Shown here: one piece after another, positions 1-6,675 of the stretch
Layout: each line of letters opens with the position of its first letter
Numbering within the stretch: position 1 is the first letter of the stretch
DNA from: Caryophanon tenue
Lineage (GTDB): Bacteria; Bacillota; Bacilli; Bacillales_A; Planococcaceae
Length of the DNA stretch: 64,000 nucleotides
Assembly (NCBI RefSeq): GCF_001700315.1
Contig: NZ_MASJ01000039.1
Location: forward strand, 248,001-312,000
Direction of reading: 5' to 3'
The notes under the pieces: generated by a model
Told to the model about the DNA's origin: nothing
The model's database searches: none
What the model saw: only the letters and a program-made list of their open reading frames with translations
Translations under genes and position numbers: made by a program

Positions 1-2
1 CA

Positions 3-824
3 CCGATTCAAACAACATCAGTCGGTCTTGCAGCATTCGTCGGCAGTGGTGTCACAACTGTTGCAGCAGACGGCACAATGACAATTGCAGGTATTGGCGT
101 TGTTATTAACATCGGGGTTACAGCTGCTATTGCGGTATTATTTGTTCAATTTTTAGGCACAAAACTAAAAGAGTGGACCCTTCTGGCAATGCCTGCGCTA
201 ACAATATTCATTCCAGGGATTATCGGAACATGGACACTACCCTATGTTCAAAACGCATCAGGTATTATCGGTGAATTTATTATGTATTTAACAAGTTTAC
301 AACCAATTGTGATGGGTGCATTAATCGCGATGGTATTCTCATTACTCATCATTTCTCCGATTTCTACAATCGGTGTTGCTACTGTCATTATGCTATCAGG
401 TATCGGCGCGGGCGCAGCGAACTTAGGCGTTTGTGCCTCTGGTGTGGGGATGGCCATTGCGAGCTACCGTGCCAACAATTTAGGTACGGCACTCGCACAC
501 ATCGCTTCGGCAAAAATCCAAATGCGTAACTTCTTTATGAAACCTGTTATTGCATTACCAATGCTTTGTACAGCGGCTATTTTAGGCGCATTTGGTGGAT
601 ATTTCCAAATTGAAGGAACACCCTATTCCGCTGGCTTTGGCTTAGCAGGATTCGTCGGCCCACTAAAATATTTAGACATTGTCGGCTGGCATATCGGAAG
701 CATGACGATTGCCTTCACATTATTCATTGCTCTACCAGTTATTTTAAATCTTGTGTTCATTAAACTATTTGAAGCAAAATTCCGCTTCTCAAAAGCAGAA
801 GATTACAAAGTAACATACGAATAA
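3..824 (+). CDS. PTS sugar transporter subunit IIC, 5'-truncated by the window edge
   Basis: The frame is open from the left edge, so the start lies outside the window; 273 residues are visible. The protein is strongly hydrophobic, with about seven membrane spans and glycine/alanine-rich segments typical of the PTS_EIIC_2 family (about 340 residues), so roughly 70 N-terminal residues are missing. Members form the membrane channel of a phosphotransferase system that imports and phosphorylates a sugar. No IIA or IIB domain is present in the visible part and none follows downstream. The substrate cannot be told from sequence. The soluble C-terminal tail (FEAKFRFSKAEDYKVTYE) is charged. A strong terminator follows 18 bases after the stop. 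Confidence 0.8.
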   Translation, partial: PIQTTSVGLAAFVGSGVTTVAADGTMTIAGIGVVINIGVTAAIAVLFVQFLGTKLKEWTLLAMPALTIFIPGIIGTWTLPYVQNASGIIGEFIMYLTSLQPIVMGALIAMVFSLLIISPISTIGVATVIMLSGIGAGAANLGVCASGVGMAIASYRANNLGTALAHIASAKIQMRNFFMKPVIALPMLCTAAILGAFGGYFQIEGTPYSAGFGLAGFVGPLKYLDIVGWHIGSMTIAFTLFIALPVILNLVFIKLFEAKFRFSKAEDYKVTYE

Positions 825-842
825 TTGCTCACACAAACGCAG

Positions 843-877
843 GCCCAACCGAAATTAGCGTTTCGGTTGGGCTTTTC
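843..877 (+). terminator. Intrinsic terminator after the PTS IIC gene
   Basis: A perfect 12-bp stem (843-854 with 861-872) and a 6-base loop are followed by TTTTC. It closes the + strand PTS transcript. Confidence 0.85.
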
Positions 878-923
878 ATGTCACTCGATAAAGACGTTCA
901 CATTATGTATGTACATACTTTAC

Positions 924-1127
924 TCAATTATTTTGTTTTCGCATTCGCTGGCGATACATGAAGACGCGTCGTATCCCATAAACAAATAACCATGCAGAGA
1001 TTGCACCACCTATGAAGAAAAAAATAGCGACAACTCGGTGGTCTTCCCAATAGATTATTACTTGATAAATTGCAATGATGATTAATGCCACTGGTGCAAT
1101 AACCCATTCTAGTAATCGATACAACAT
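924..1127 (-). CDS. Small two-span membrane protein, unknown function
   Basis: The product is 67 residues with two hydrophobic helices (about 10-25 and 34-52) joined by a short charged loop (WEDHR) and ending in a basic tail (RRVFMYRQRMRKQ). A GGGGTGAG ribosome binding site sits 6 bases before the ATG. It is transcribed alone, between the PTS terminator and the ABC operon pointing the other way. I do not recognise the family; small proteins of this shape are usually membrane-inserted with the basic tail inside. Confidence 0.55.
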   Translation of the reverse strand: MLYRLLEWVIAPVALIIIAIYQVIIYWEDHRVVAIFFFIGGAISAWLFVYGIRRVFMYRQRMRKQNN

Positions 1128-1220
1128 GATGCCCTCACCCCTTCATAATTATTTCGCAATAAACCGTTAAAAATCCTTTATTTTTAGATAATTCGGAGCA
1201 TTATCTTTTTTCCTGGAATA

Positions 1221-1257
1221 TTAGGTTGTTTTTTTAGATTAAGTATAATAAAATAAC
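1221..1257 (+). promoter_or_regulatory. Promoter/operator of the ABC importer operon, near-copy of the one at 4346
   Basis: TTAGGT (1221-1226), a 17-base spacer and TATAAT (1244-1249), followed by AAAATAAC. The 37-base block matches 4346-4382 at 31 positions, with the 18 bases from 1240 to 1257 identical. The shared sequence extends beyond the promoter hexamers, which suggests a common operator. The HxlR protein encoded at 3852-4283 is the obvious candidate regulator (inference). Confidence 0.7.
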
Positions 1258-1306
1258 CTTTATAATATAAATCTTATAGATTTTGTAGGAATTAGGAGTG
1301 AAACCG

Positions 1307-2083
1307 ATGACATATCCCGTAATCCATGTAGATGCTTTACATAAACAATTCCCTACCGCTACGAAACCAGTCTTATCCAATATTTCATTATCTATTGAAC
1401 ATGGTGAAATTGTTGCCTTTTTAGGAAAAAGTGGTTGTGGTAAAACAACTTTACTAAATATGATTGGTGGATTTGAAGCCCCAACAGCTGGGCGTATTTT
1501 ATTAGATAATGAAATCGTGACGAAGCCATCGAAAAAAAGTATTATGCTTTTACAAAACTACGGGCTTCTGCCGTGGCGTACGGTTTATAGCAATGTATTA
1601 TTTTCTCTTGAAAATAGCCCGCTTTCAAAAGAACAGAGACATGAGCGTGTCATAAACGGCCTGACGCTTGTTGGATTAGAAGATCGCGCCAATGCCATGC
1701 CAAATGAGTTATCTGGTGGCATGCAGCAACGCGTTGCTATTGCACGCGCGTTAGCTATCGAGCCTGAAATCATTTTAATGGATGAACCGTTTGCAGCACT
1801 CGATACATTTACACGTTATTTTTTACAAGACGAAATTGTTCGGATTAATACACAAAAACGTATGACGATTTTACTCGTTACACACGATATTGATGAAGCG
1901 ATTTATTTAGCAGACCGCATCGTTATTTTAGCGCCAAACCCTGGTCGTATTTACAAAGAAATTACGATTCAATTGCCACGGCAACGTGACCGCGCAAGTC
2001 AAGATTTTCAACACTATCGTGAATTGATTTTCAAAGAATTCCAACTTTCACACGAACCACCAGCAATTGAATACAATATTTAA
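1307..2083 (+). CDS. ABC transporter ATP-binding protein, SsuB/TauB/NrtD type
   Basis: This is the cytoplasmic ATPase of an importer of the nitrate/sulfonate/taurine class. Visible motifs are Walker A (GKSGCGKTT), Q-loop (LLQNYGLLPW), signature (LSGGMQQR), Walker B (IILMDEPFAALD) and the H-loop (THDIDEA). The product is 258 residues, normal for the family. ATG 1307 is preferred to an in-frame GTG at 1298 because that GTG overlaps the AGGAG ribosome binding site (1294-1298), which lies 8 bases from the ATG. It is the first gene of a three-gene operon with a binding lipoprotein and a permease. Sequence alone does not fix the substrate. Confidence 0.9.
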   Translation: MTYPVIHVDALHKQFPTATKPVLSNISLSIEHGEIVAFLGKSGCGKTTLLNMIGGFEAPTAGRILLDNEIVTKPSKKSIMLLQNYGLLPWRTVYSNVLFSLENSPLSKEQRHERVINGLTLVGLEDRANAMPNELSGGMQQRVAIARALAIEPEIILMDEPFAALDTFTRYFLQDEIVRINTQKRMTILLVTHDIDEAIYLADRIVILAPNPGRIYKEITIQLPRQRDRASQDFQHYRELIFKEFQLSHEPPAIEYNI

Positions 2084-2094
2084 GGGGTATGACG

Positions 2095-3030
2095 ATGAAG
2101 AAATGGCTATTACTTTTTATAACAGCGCTACTACTAGTAGCATGTAGCGATGAGCAAGCAGTAAATGAAGACGGCAAACCGATTATTAAAATCGGCTACT
2201 TGCCAACAACACATGCAGGTCCACTTTACTTTATGGAAGATACGGCAGAATATGACGTCGAGCTCGTTCGATTTAGTACATGGATTGATTTAATGGATGC
2301 GTTAAATGCTGGTCGTGTGGACGGTGCTTCTGTATTAATTGAACTGGCGATGAAAGCACATGAAAAAGGCATTGATCTACAAGCAGTCGCACTTGGTCAT
2401 GAAGATGGCAATATCGTAACCGTTGCACCACATATTCAAGAAACCGCAGATTTAATCGGTGAGACAATCGCGATTCCAAATCGCTATTCAACCCATCATA
2501 TTTATGTACATCAGATGCTAGAGCAAGCTGGTTATTCGATTGATGACGTCAATCTTGTGGAAATGGCTCCTGCTGAAATGCCATCTGCCCTATCAGAAAA
2601 TCGTATTGCTGGCTATGTTGTAGCAGAACCATTTGGCTCAATTGGGGTATCACTTGGTGTTGGAAAAGTACTGTACCAATCACAAGAAATTTGGCCACAC
2701 TCAATTGACTGTGCCCTTGTATTACGTACTGCCTTTATCGAACGTGATGAAGCGCTAACTACTGCATTTGTACAGCAATATGCACAAGCTGGGTTAGACG
2801 CACATGCCAAAGATGAACATGCTTTAACACAAATCAATGCCTTCTTAAAATTACAAGACAATGTCCTTGCGCAATCTTTAGAGTGGATTTCTTATGAGCA
2901 TTTAGCGATTCCTGAAGATGCGTACACAGTATTACGTCAAGCGATGATGGATTTAGAGCTATCTGAAAATCCACCAACCTTCGAAGATTTTGTCAATAAT
3001 AGCTATTTAGTAAATGAGGTGACACAATGA
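2095..3030 (+). CDS. ABC transporter substrate-binding lipoprotein (SsuA/NrtA/THI5-like)
   Basis: The product is a 311-residue extracytoplasmic binding protein with a lipoprotein signal: a short basic start, hydrophobic core and lipobox LLVAC, predicted to be cleaved before Cys and lipid-anchored. The mature part starts like SsuA/NMT1-type proteins (IKIGYLPTTHAGPLYFMED) and keeps the GRVDGAS and VAEPFGS segments of that fold. ATG 2095 is chosen because AGGGGT (2083-2088) is 6 bases away, while an ATG at 2089 abuts it. It overlaps the permease gene by four bases (ATGA). Ligands of this family range from sulfonates and nitrate to pyrimidine precursors, so the ligand is unknown. Confidence 0.85.
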   Translation: MKKWLLLFITALLLVACSDEQAVNEDGKPIIKIGYLPTTHAGPLYFMEDTAEYDVELVRFSTWIDLMDALNAGRVDGASVLIELAMKAHEKGIDLQAVALGHEDGNIVTVAPHIQETADLIGETIAIPNRYSTHHIYVHQMLEQAGYSIDDVNLVEMAPAEMPSALSENRIAGYVVAEPFGSIGVSLGVGKVLYQSQEIWPHSIDCALVLRTAFIERDEALTTAFVQQYAQAGLDAHAKDEHALTQINAFLKLQDNVLAQSLEWISYEHLAIPEDAYTVLRQAMMDLELSENPPTFEDFVNNSYLVNEVTQ

Positions 3031-3788
3031 AAGGTTCAAAATGGCTGTATGCCCTTGCTAGCTTTGCGTTAGCGATCGGGCTATGGCAACTCGTGATTAT
3101 TGTTGGCGATTACCCGGAAGCCTTGTTCCCAGGTCCACTTGCTGTATTAGAAAAATGGTGTGCACTCGTTGCAGATGGCTCGTTATTTGTTCATATTGGT
3201 GTTAGCTTATATCGATTTATCATTGGCTATGGTAGTGCAGTCATCGTTGCGATTATTGCCGGTGTCCTACTTGGTCGACTGCCGCGCGTATGGGCATTAA
3301 TCGACCCGGTTGTACAAGTCATCCGTCCTGTATCACCAATTGCTTGGTCGCCATTTATTGTTTTATGGTTTGGTATTGGTGATATGCCCGCAATTGTCAT
3401 TATTTTCATCGCTGCATTTTTCCCAGTATTACTTGCAACAGTAGCGGCTGTGAACCGTATTGACCCGCTTTATTTAAAGGTGGCATCCAACTTTGAATTA
3501 TCACAAAAAGATTTAATTTGGAAAATTATTTTGCCTGCCGCCTTCCCTGCAATTGGTAGTGGTTTACATATGGCAATTGGCTCAGCATGGATTTTTCTTG
3601 TTGCCGGTGAAATGGTCGGTGCACAATCAGGACTGGGCTATTTAATTGTGGACGCACGAAATGCACTAGATTTAGATACGGTACTTGCAGCTATTGTCAC
3701 AATTGGTGTAATCGGCTTAGCACTTGACCACTTACTACGCATTTTTGAACATGCGATCAAGAAAGTATGGACGGGTAAAACAATATAA
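3027..3788 (+). CDS. ABC transporter permease, SsuC/TauC type
   Basis: The product is a 253-residue integral membrane protein with about six spans and the binding-protein-dependent permease signature region (EMVGAQSGLGYLIVDAR; the EAA loop lies near ASNFELSQKDLIWKIILPAAFPAI). It forms the channel for the preceding ATPase and lipoprotein, and translational overlap with the lipoprotein gene supports a single complex. The length is normal for the family. It is the last gene of the operon, and a bidirectional terminator follows 20 bases later. Confidence 0.88.
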   Translation: MKGSKWLYALASFALAIGLWQLVIIVGDYPEALFPGPLAVLEKWCALVADGSLFVHIGVSLYRFIIGYGSAVIVAIIAGVLLGRLPRVWALIDPVVQVIRPVSPIAWSPFIVLWFGIGDMPAIVIIFIAAFFPVLLATVAAVNRIDPLYLKVASNFELSQKDLIWKIILPAAFPAIGSGLHMAIGSAWIFLVAGEMVGAQSGLGYLIVDARNALDLDTVLAAIVTIGVIGLALDHLLRIFEHAIKKVWTGKTI

Positions 3789-3810
3789 GTTTTTCATCGG
3801 AGAGAATATA

Positions 3811-3850
3811 AAAATGCCATTCGAAATCTTTTCTTTCGAATGGCACTTTC
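3811..3850. terminator. Bidirectional intrinsic terminator
   Basis: A perfect 12-bp stem (3815-3826 with 3834-3845) lies between converging genes, with A-rich and T-rich flanks, and serves both the ABC operon and the HxlR gene. Confidence 0.85.
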
Positions 3851-3851
3851 A

Positions 3852-4283
3852 TTATGGTTGACGTTCAATGGCGCGAATGACAAGGTCTTCGGTAATCGCA
3901 CCACTTTCTTTTGTGCGGTATACAATTTCAACAGCTTCATCTGTCGTCGCGTCTACTACCTCTTTAAAGCACGGGTTTAAATATTCACTGCCCCAAATAG
4001 CCATCGCGTTAAAGACGTGCTCTAGCTGCTCTCCGGCTTTTGTTAAACGGTATGAATAGCGTGGTGGATGCGCTGAATATAATTGCGACGTGACCAGCTC
4101 CGCTTCCTCTAGCGCTTTCAAACGCGCCGAGAGCACATTACTTGAAAGCCCTGGTAGCTTTTGTTTAATTTCATTGAAGTTTTCCGTACCGATTAATAAT
4201 TCATGCAAAATAAGCATCGTCCATCGGTCACCAATAATATTGAGTGTTTGTGCAATATTGCATGGTAAGTCATAACGTGTCAC
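3852..4283 (-). CDS. HxlR-family winged-helix transcription regulator
   Basis: The product is 143 residues. The HxlR/MarR-like core is clear: an N-terminal CNIAQTLNIIGDRWTMLIL segment with the family Cys, then the DNA-recognition region (LPGLSSNVLSARLKALEEAELV) and a beta wing (PPRYSYRLTKAG). HxlR proteins are small dimeric regulators, often sensing electrophiles, aldehydes or redox state through the conserved N-terminal Cys. A GTG start at 4283 is used because AAGGGGAG lies 7 bases upstream; the longer frame has no ribosome binding site. It is divergent from the DUF4242/flavoprotein operon and next to the ABC operon, whose promoters share a near-identical sequence, so it probably controls both (inference). 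Confidence 0.9.
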   Translation of the reverse strand: MTRYDLPCNIAQTLNIIGDRWTMLILHELLIGTENFNEIKQKLPGLSSNVLSARLKALEEAELVTSQLYSAHPPRYSYRLTKAGEQLEHVFNAMAIWGSEYLNPCFKEVVDATTDEAVEIVYRTKESGAITEDLVIRAIERQP

Positions 4284-4345
4284 AAATCTTCTCCCCTTCG
4301 GCAAATTCCTAGTATTAGTGTAACGAATTTTAATTTTTCGCACAA

Positions 4346-4382
4346 TTAAGTTGCTTTTCTTAACTAAGTATAATAAAATAAC
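4346..4382 (+). promoter_or_regulatory. Promoter/operator of the DUF4242-flavoprotein operon
   Basis: TTAAGT (4346-4351), a 17-base spacer and TATAAT (4369-4374), followed by AAAATAAC. It matches the ABC-operon promoter at 1221-1257 at 31 of 37 bases, with no gap. It lies in the divergent gap between the HxlR gene and the gene it probably regulates. Confidence 0.7.
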
Positions 4383-4419
4383 TCATGTAGTCAATATTAA
4401 TTAATCCGAGGTGTTTACT

Positions 4420-4929
4420 ATGTCATTATATTTAATCGAATCATCTATTCAAAACGTAGCAACAAAAGAAGAATTCAACGCATTAATCGAGCGCGTTGCA
4501 CAAGCTGCACAAGTTATTGAAGTTCAAGTTGCAAAAGGATTTGCACGTGCTTACTTCATCGTTGAAGCCGCAGACGAAGCGACAGCAAAAGCTGCATTTG
4601 AAGCGCAAGAAATTACTGTTGATTTAGCAAAAGAAGTTCGTTTAATCGGTAAAGAACTTGACGAGGTAAAAGCTGGTACAAGTGAAAAGGTAAACTACTT
4701 AGTAGAGTGGGAAATCCCAGCCGAAATTACAATGGATAAATATTTAGAGCGCAAAAAGAAAAACTCTGTAAAATACGAAGAAGTACCAGATGTAAAATTC
4801 TCTCGTACGTATGTATGTGAAGATATGACAAAATGTTTATGTTTCTATGATGCACCAGACGAAGCTGCTGTAAAACGCGCACGTGAAGCTGTATCAACAC
4901 CAATTTCTTCATTATCAGAATTAGAATAG
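4420..4929 (+). CDS. Two-lobed DUF4242-type (nickel-binding-protein-like) protein
   Basis: The product is a 169-residue soluble protein built of two similar ferredoxin-like lobes. Residues about 2-65 (LYLIESSI... FARAYFIVEAADEATAKAAFE) and about 95-165 (NYLVEWEI... FSRTYVCEDMTKCLCFYDAPDEAAVKRA) follow the same strand-helix-strand pattern. The second lobe resembles the DUF4242 family, whose known member is a Streptomyces nickel-binding protein; its CEDMTKCLC segment has three cysteines. ATG 4420 is used because GAGGTG ends 6 bases before it. It is the first gene after the HxlR-linked promoter and is followed by an acyl-CoA-dehydrogenase-like gene. The reaction is unknown; a small isomerase, chaperone or metal-binding role is possible. 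Confidence 0.7.
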   Translation: MSLYLIESSIQNVATKEEFNALIERVAQAAQVIEVQVAKGFARAYFIVEAADEATAKAAFEAQEITVDLAKEVRLIGKELDEVKAGTSEKVNYLVEWEIPAEITMDKYLERKKKNSVKYEEVPDVKFSRTYVCEDMTKCLCFYDAPDEAAVKRAREAVSTPISSLSELE

Positions 4930-4940
4930 TTCACACACAA

Positions 4941-4975
4941 AAACTTCACATGCTTTCTGCATGTGAAGTTTGTAT
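4941..4975 (+). terminator. Intercistronic hairpin
   Basis: A perfect 13-bp stem (4941-4953 with 4959-4971) and a 5-base loop, without a good U-run (GTATAAATC follows). It may attenuate or stabilise rather than fully stop transcription into the flavoprotein gene. Confidence 0.6.
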
Positions 4976-4993
4976 AAATCAAGGAGGCCTATT

Positions 4994-6037
4994 ATGGTAC
5001 AAGAGCAATTAGCAGTCCAACAAATTATTGAACAACATTTAGCACCGTTTGTAAAAAAAATCGACGAGGAAGCTTTGTATGCCGAAAGCTACTTACGGGA
5101 ATTAGGGAAGCAAGGATACTTCCGCTCTGCTGGAAAAGACCGTGCGACACTACTTCTTGACGAAGCAAAACTTGTCGAACAGACAGCTGCTGTATGTATG
5201 ACGACAGCCTTTTGCCTCTGGTGCCATTTGGCCGCTTTAACATATTTACGCACAACGACAAATAAAACATTACAAGCAACGTACTTACCGCGCCTTGAAC
5301 AAGGTGAGCAACTTGGCGCAACAGGTTTATCAAATCCAATGAAGTTTTATACTGAACTTGAAAAACTTCATTTAAACGCTGAACGTGTAGAAGGTGGCTA
5401 TGTTGTAAATGGTGTACTAGGCGCTGTTTCAAACTTAGCAACAGACCATGTTTTCGGTGGGATTGCCCAATTGCCCAATGATGAAGAAGTAATGTTTTTA
5501 GTCGATTTAACAAAGCATGCCGTACCGTTAAAAGAAAAGGTCAACTTTATCGGTCTAAATGGTAGTGCTACATATAGCTGCCGATTTGATAATGTCTTTA
5601 TAGCAGATGAATATGTGATTTCACATCAAGCACGTGCATTCGTTGCTGACATTCGCCCTGCCTTTATTATTTATCAAATTCCACTTGGACTAGGCGTAAT
5701 TGACGCTGCGATTACTTCGATTGAAAAAGTAAAAGCGAAACAAAACGGTTGTAACCAATATCTTCAAACGCAAGCATGCGATTTAACGGACAAGCGTGAG
5801 GCGCTGCAGCAACAGCTTGCAACGCTGACACAAGGCGCTCCGTTAAAAGATATTTGCCAAACGCGTTTACACACAGTGTATGCAACACTTGAGGCTACAC
5901 AAGCTAGCATGTTGCACAATGGTTCAGCAGGTTATGTTGCAGGTAGTAAGCCGTCTCGTTTACTGCGAGAGTCATACTTCTTCGCTAACTTAACACCGAC
6001 TGTACGTCATTTAGAAAAAATTATTCAAAACCAATAA
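4994..6037 (+). CDS. Acyl-CoA-dehydrogenase-like flavoprotein
   Basis: The product is a 347-residue member of the acyl-CoA dehydrogenase superfamily (usual length about 380). An N-terminal helical domain (QQIIEQHLAPFVKKIDEEA) is followed by a helical segment (AAVCMTTAFCLWCH), the flavin-binding middle strand domain (LGATGLSNPMKFY) and a shortened C-terminal helical domain ending RESYFFANLTPTVRHLEKII. I see no obvious catalytic Glu in the usual dehydrogenase context. The superfamily also contains FMN-dependent monooxygenases that attack organosulfur and aromatic compounds, which would fit the neighbouring SsuABC-like importer. AAGGAGG sits 6 bases before ATG 4994. Either a dehydrogenase or a monooxygenase remains possible. 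Confidence 0.8.
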   Translation: MVQEQLAVQQIIEQHLAPFVKKIDEEALYAESYLRELGKQGYFRSAGKDRATLLLDEAKLVEQTAAVCMTTAFCLWCHLAALTYLRTTTNKTLQATYLPRLEQGEQLGATGLSNPMKFYTELEKLHLNAERVEGGYVVNGVLGAVSNLATDHVFGGIAQLPNDEEVMFLVDLTKHAVPLKEKVNFIGLNGSATYSCRFDNVFIADEYVISHQARAFVADIRPAFIIYQIPLGLGVIDAAITSIEKVKAKQNGCNQYLQTQACDLTDKREALQQQLATLTQGAPLKDICQTRLHTVYATLEATQASMLHNGSAGYVAGSKPSRLLRESYFFANLTPTVRHLEKIIQNQ

Positions 6038-6095
6038 TACAGTTCGTTCTATTCAAAATAAGGTTCTAACGTAAATATTAGGTCTGAAACAAAAT

Positions 6096-6140
6096 AAAGT
6101 GGCAAGAGAAATAACAACATTTCTTTTGCCACTTTTCTAC
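6096..6140 (+). terminator. Intrinsic terminator after the flavoprotein operon
   Basis: A 17-bp stem with one G-U pair (6096-6112 with 6119-6135) ending in a TTTTCT tract. The rest of 6038-6281 shows no gene. Confidence 0.85.
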
Positions 6141-6235
6141 TTTTACCATCGCGCTCCTTTCAAGCAAGCTTTTCTTCAGTAATTTACGTTCAAAATTGTA
6201 CAAATACTCTAACGATATTATAGAATCCAAAATAA

Positions 6236-6275
6236 AGAACGTAGGACATTTCCATTATGTCCTACGCTCTTTTCT
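6236..6275 (-). terminator. Intrinsic terminator of the yhzD-like gene
   Basis: A 9-bp core stem (6240-6248 with 6258-6266) extended by AGA/TCT. Read on the minus strand it ends in TTCTTTATTTT, just past the stop of the gene at 6282. Confidence 0.75.
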
Positions 6276-6281
6276 ATGTAT

Positions 6282-6470
6282 TCATACGTGATAAATTAAA
6301 ATTTTGCCTTTGGCGTTAATTAAACGATGTGTTTTATTCGTAACACCTTTTTCTTCAATCAATTTCTGTCCTTCTTGTTTAGCTTGTTCATCATTTTCAA
6401 ATGTCCACACCTCATTAAACAATGTTTCGCCTTCATCTCCAAATGCTGTAAATCTGTAGTTTTCCATCAT
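6282..6470 (-). CDS. yhzD: YhzD-like small protein
   Basis: The product is 62 residues, close to the roughly 61-residue YhzD family of Bacillus. The body is ENYRFTAFGDEGETLF, a helical middle (NDEQAKQEGQKLIEEKG) and the conserved ending THRLINAKGKILIYHV, a compact alpha/beta fold. The function of the family is unknown. The start at the first of two tandem ATGs (6470) is set by GAGGG 5 bases upstream; the longer frame would place this site inside the gene. It is monocistronic and ends in a clear terminator. Confidence 0.75.
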   Translation of the reverse strand: MMENYRFTAFGDEGETLFNEVWTFENDEQAKQEGQKLIEEKGVTNKTHRLINAKGKILIYHV

Positions 6471-6632
6471 AACCGCCCTCTTTTCATTCATTCTCTTTAA
6501 ATTGTACGCATTTTTTTGTGTAATTTCTAAACATTCGCCCTCTTTTTTTGCGCCATTGCCATATAATATGTCTTCTTTGCGACAACTAGTTTCTTTTTAA
6601 CATCTATACCCGACTTTCGCCTCATAAAACAC

Positions 6633-6675
6633 AAAAAAGTACACCAAAGCTTAACTTGCTTGTGGTGCACTTTTT
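6633..6675 (-). terminator. Terminator overlapping a stop codon
   Basis: The stem (about 6637-6650 with 6658-6673, one mismatch and one wobble) contains the last codons of the gene ending at 6651 and is followed on the minus strand by TTTTTTGTG. Confidence 0.7.
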
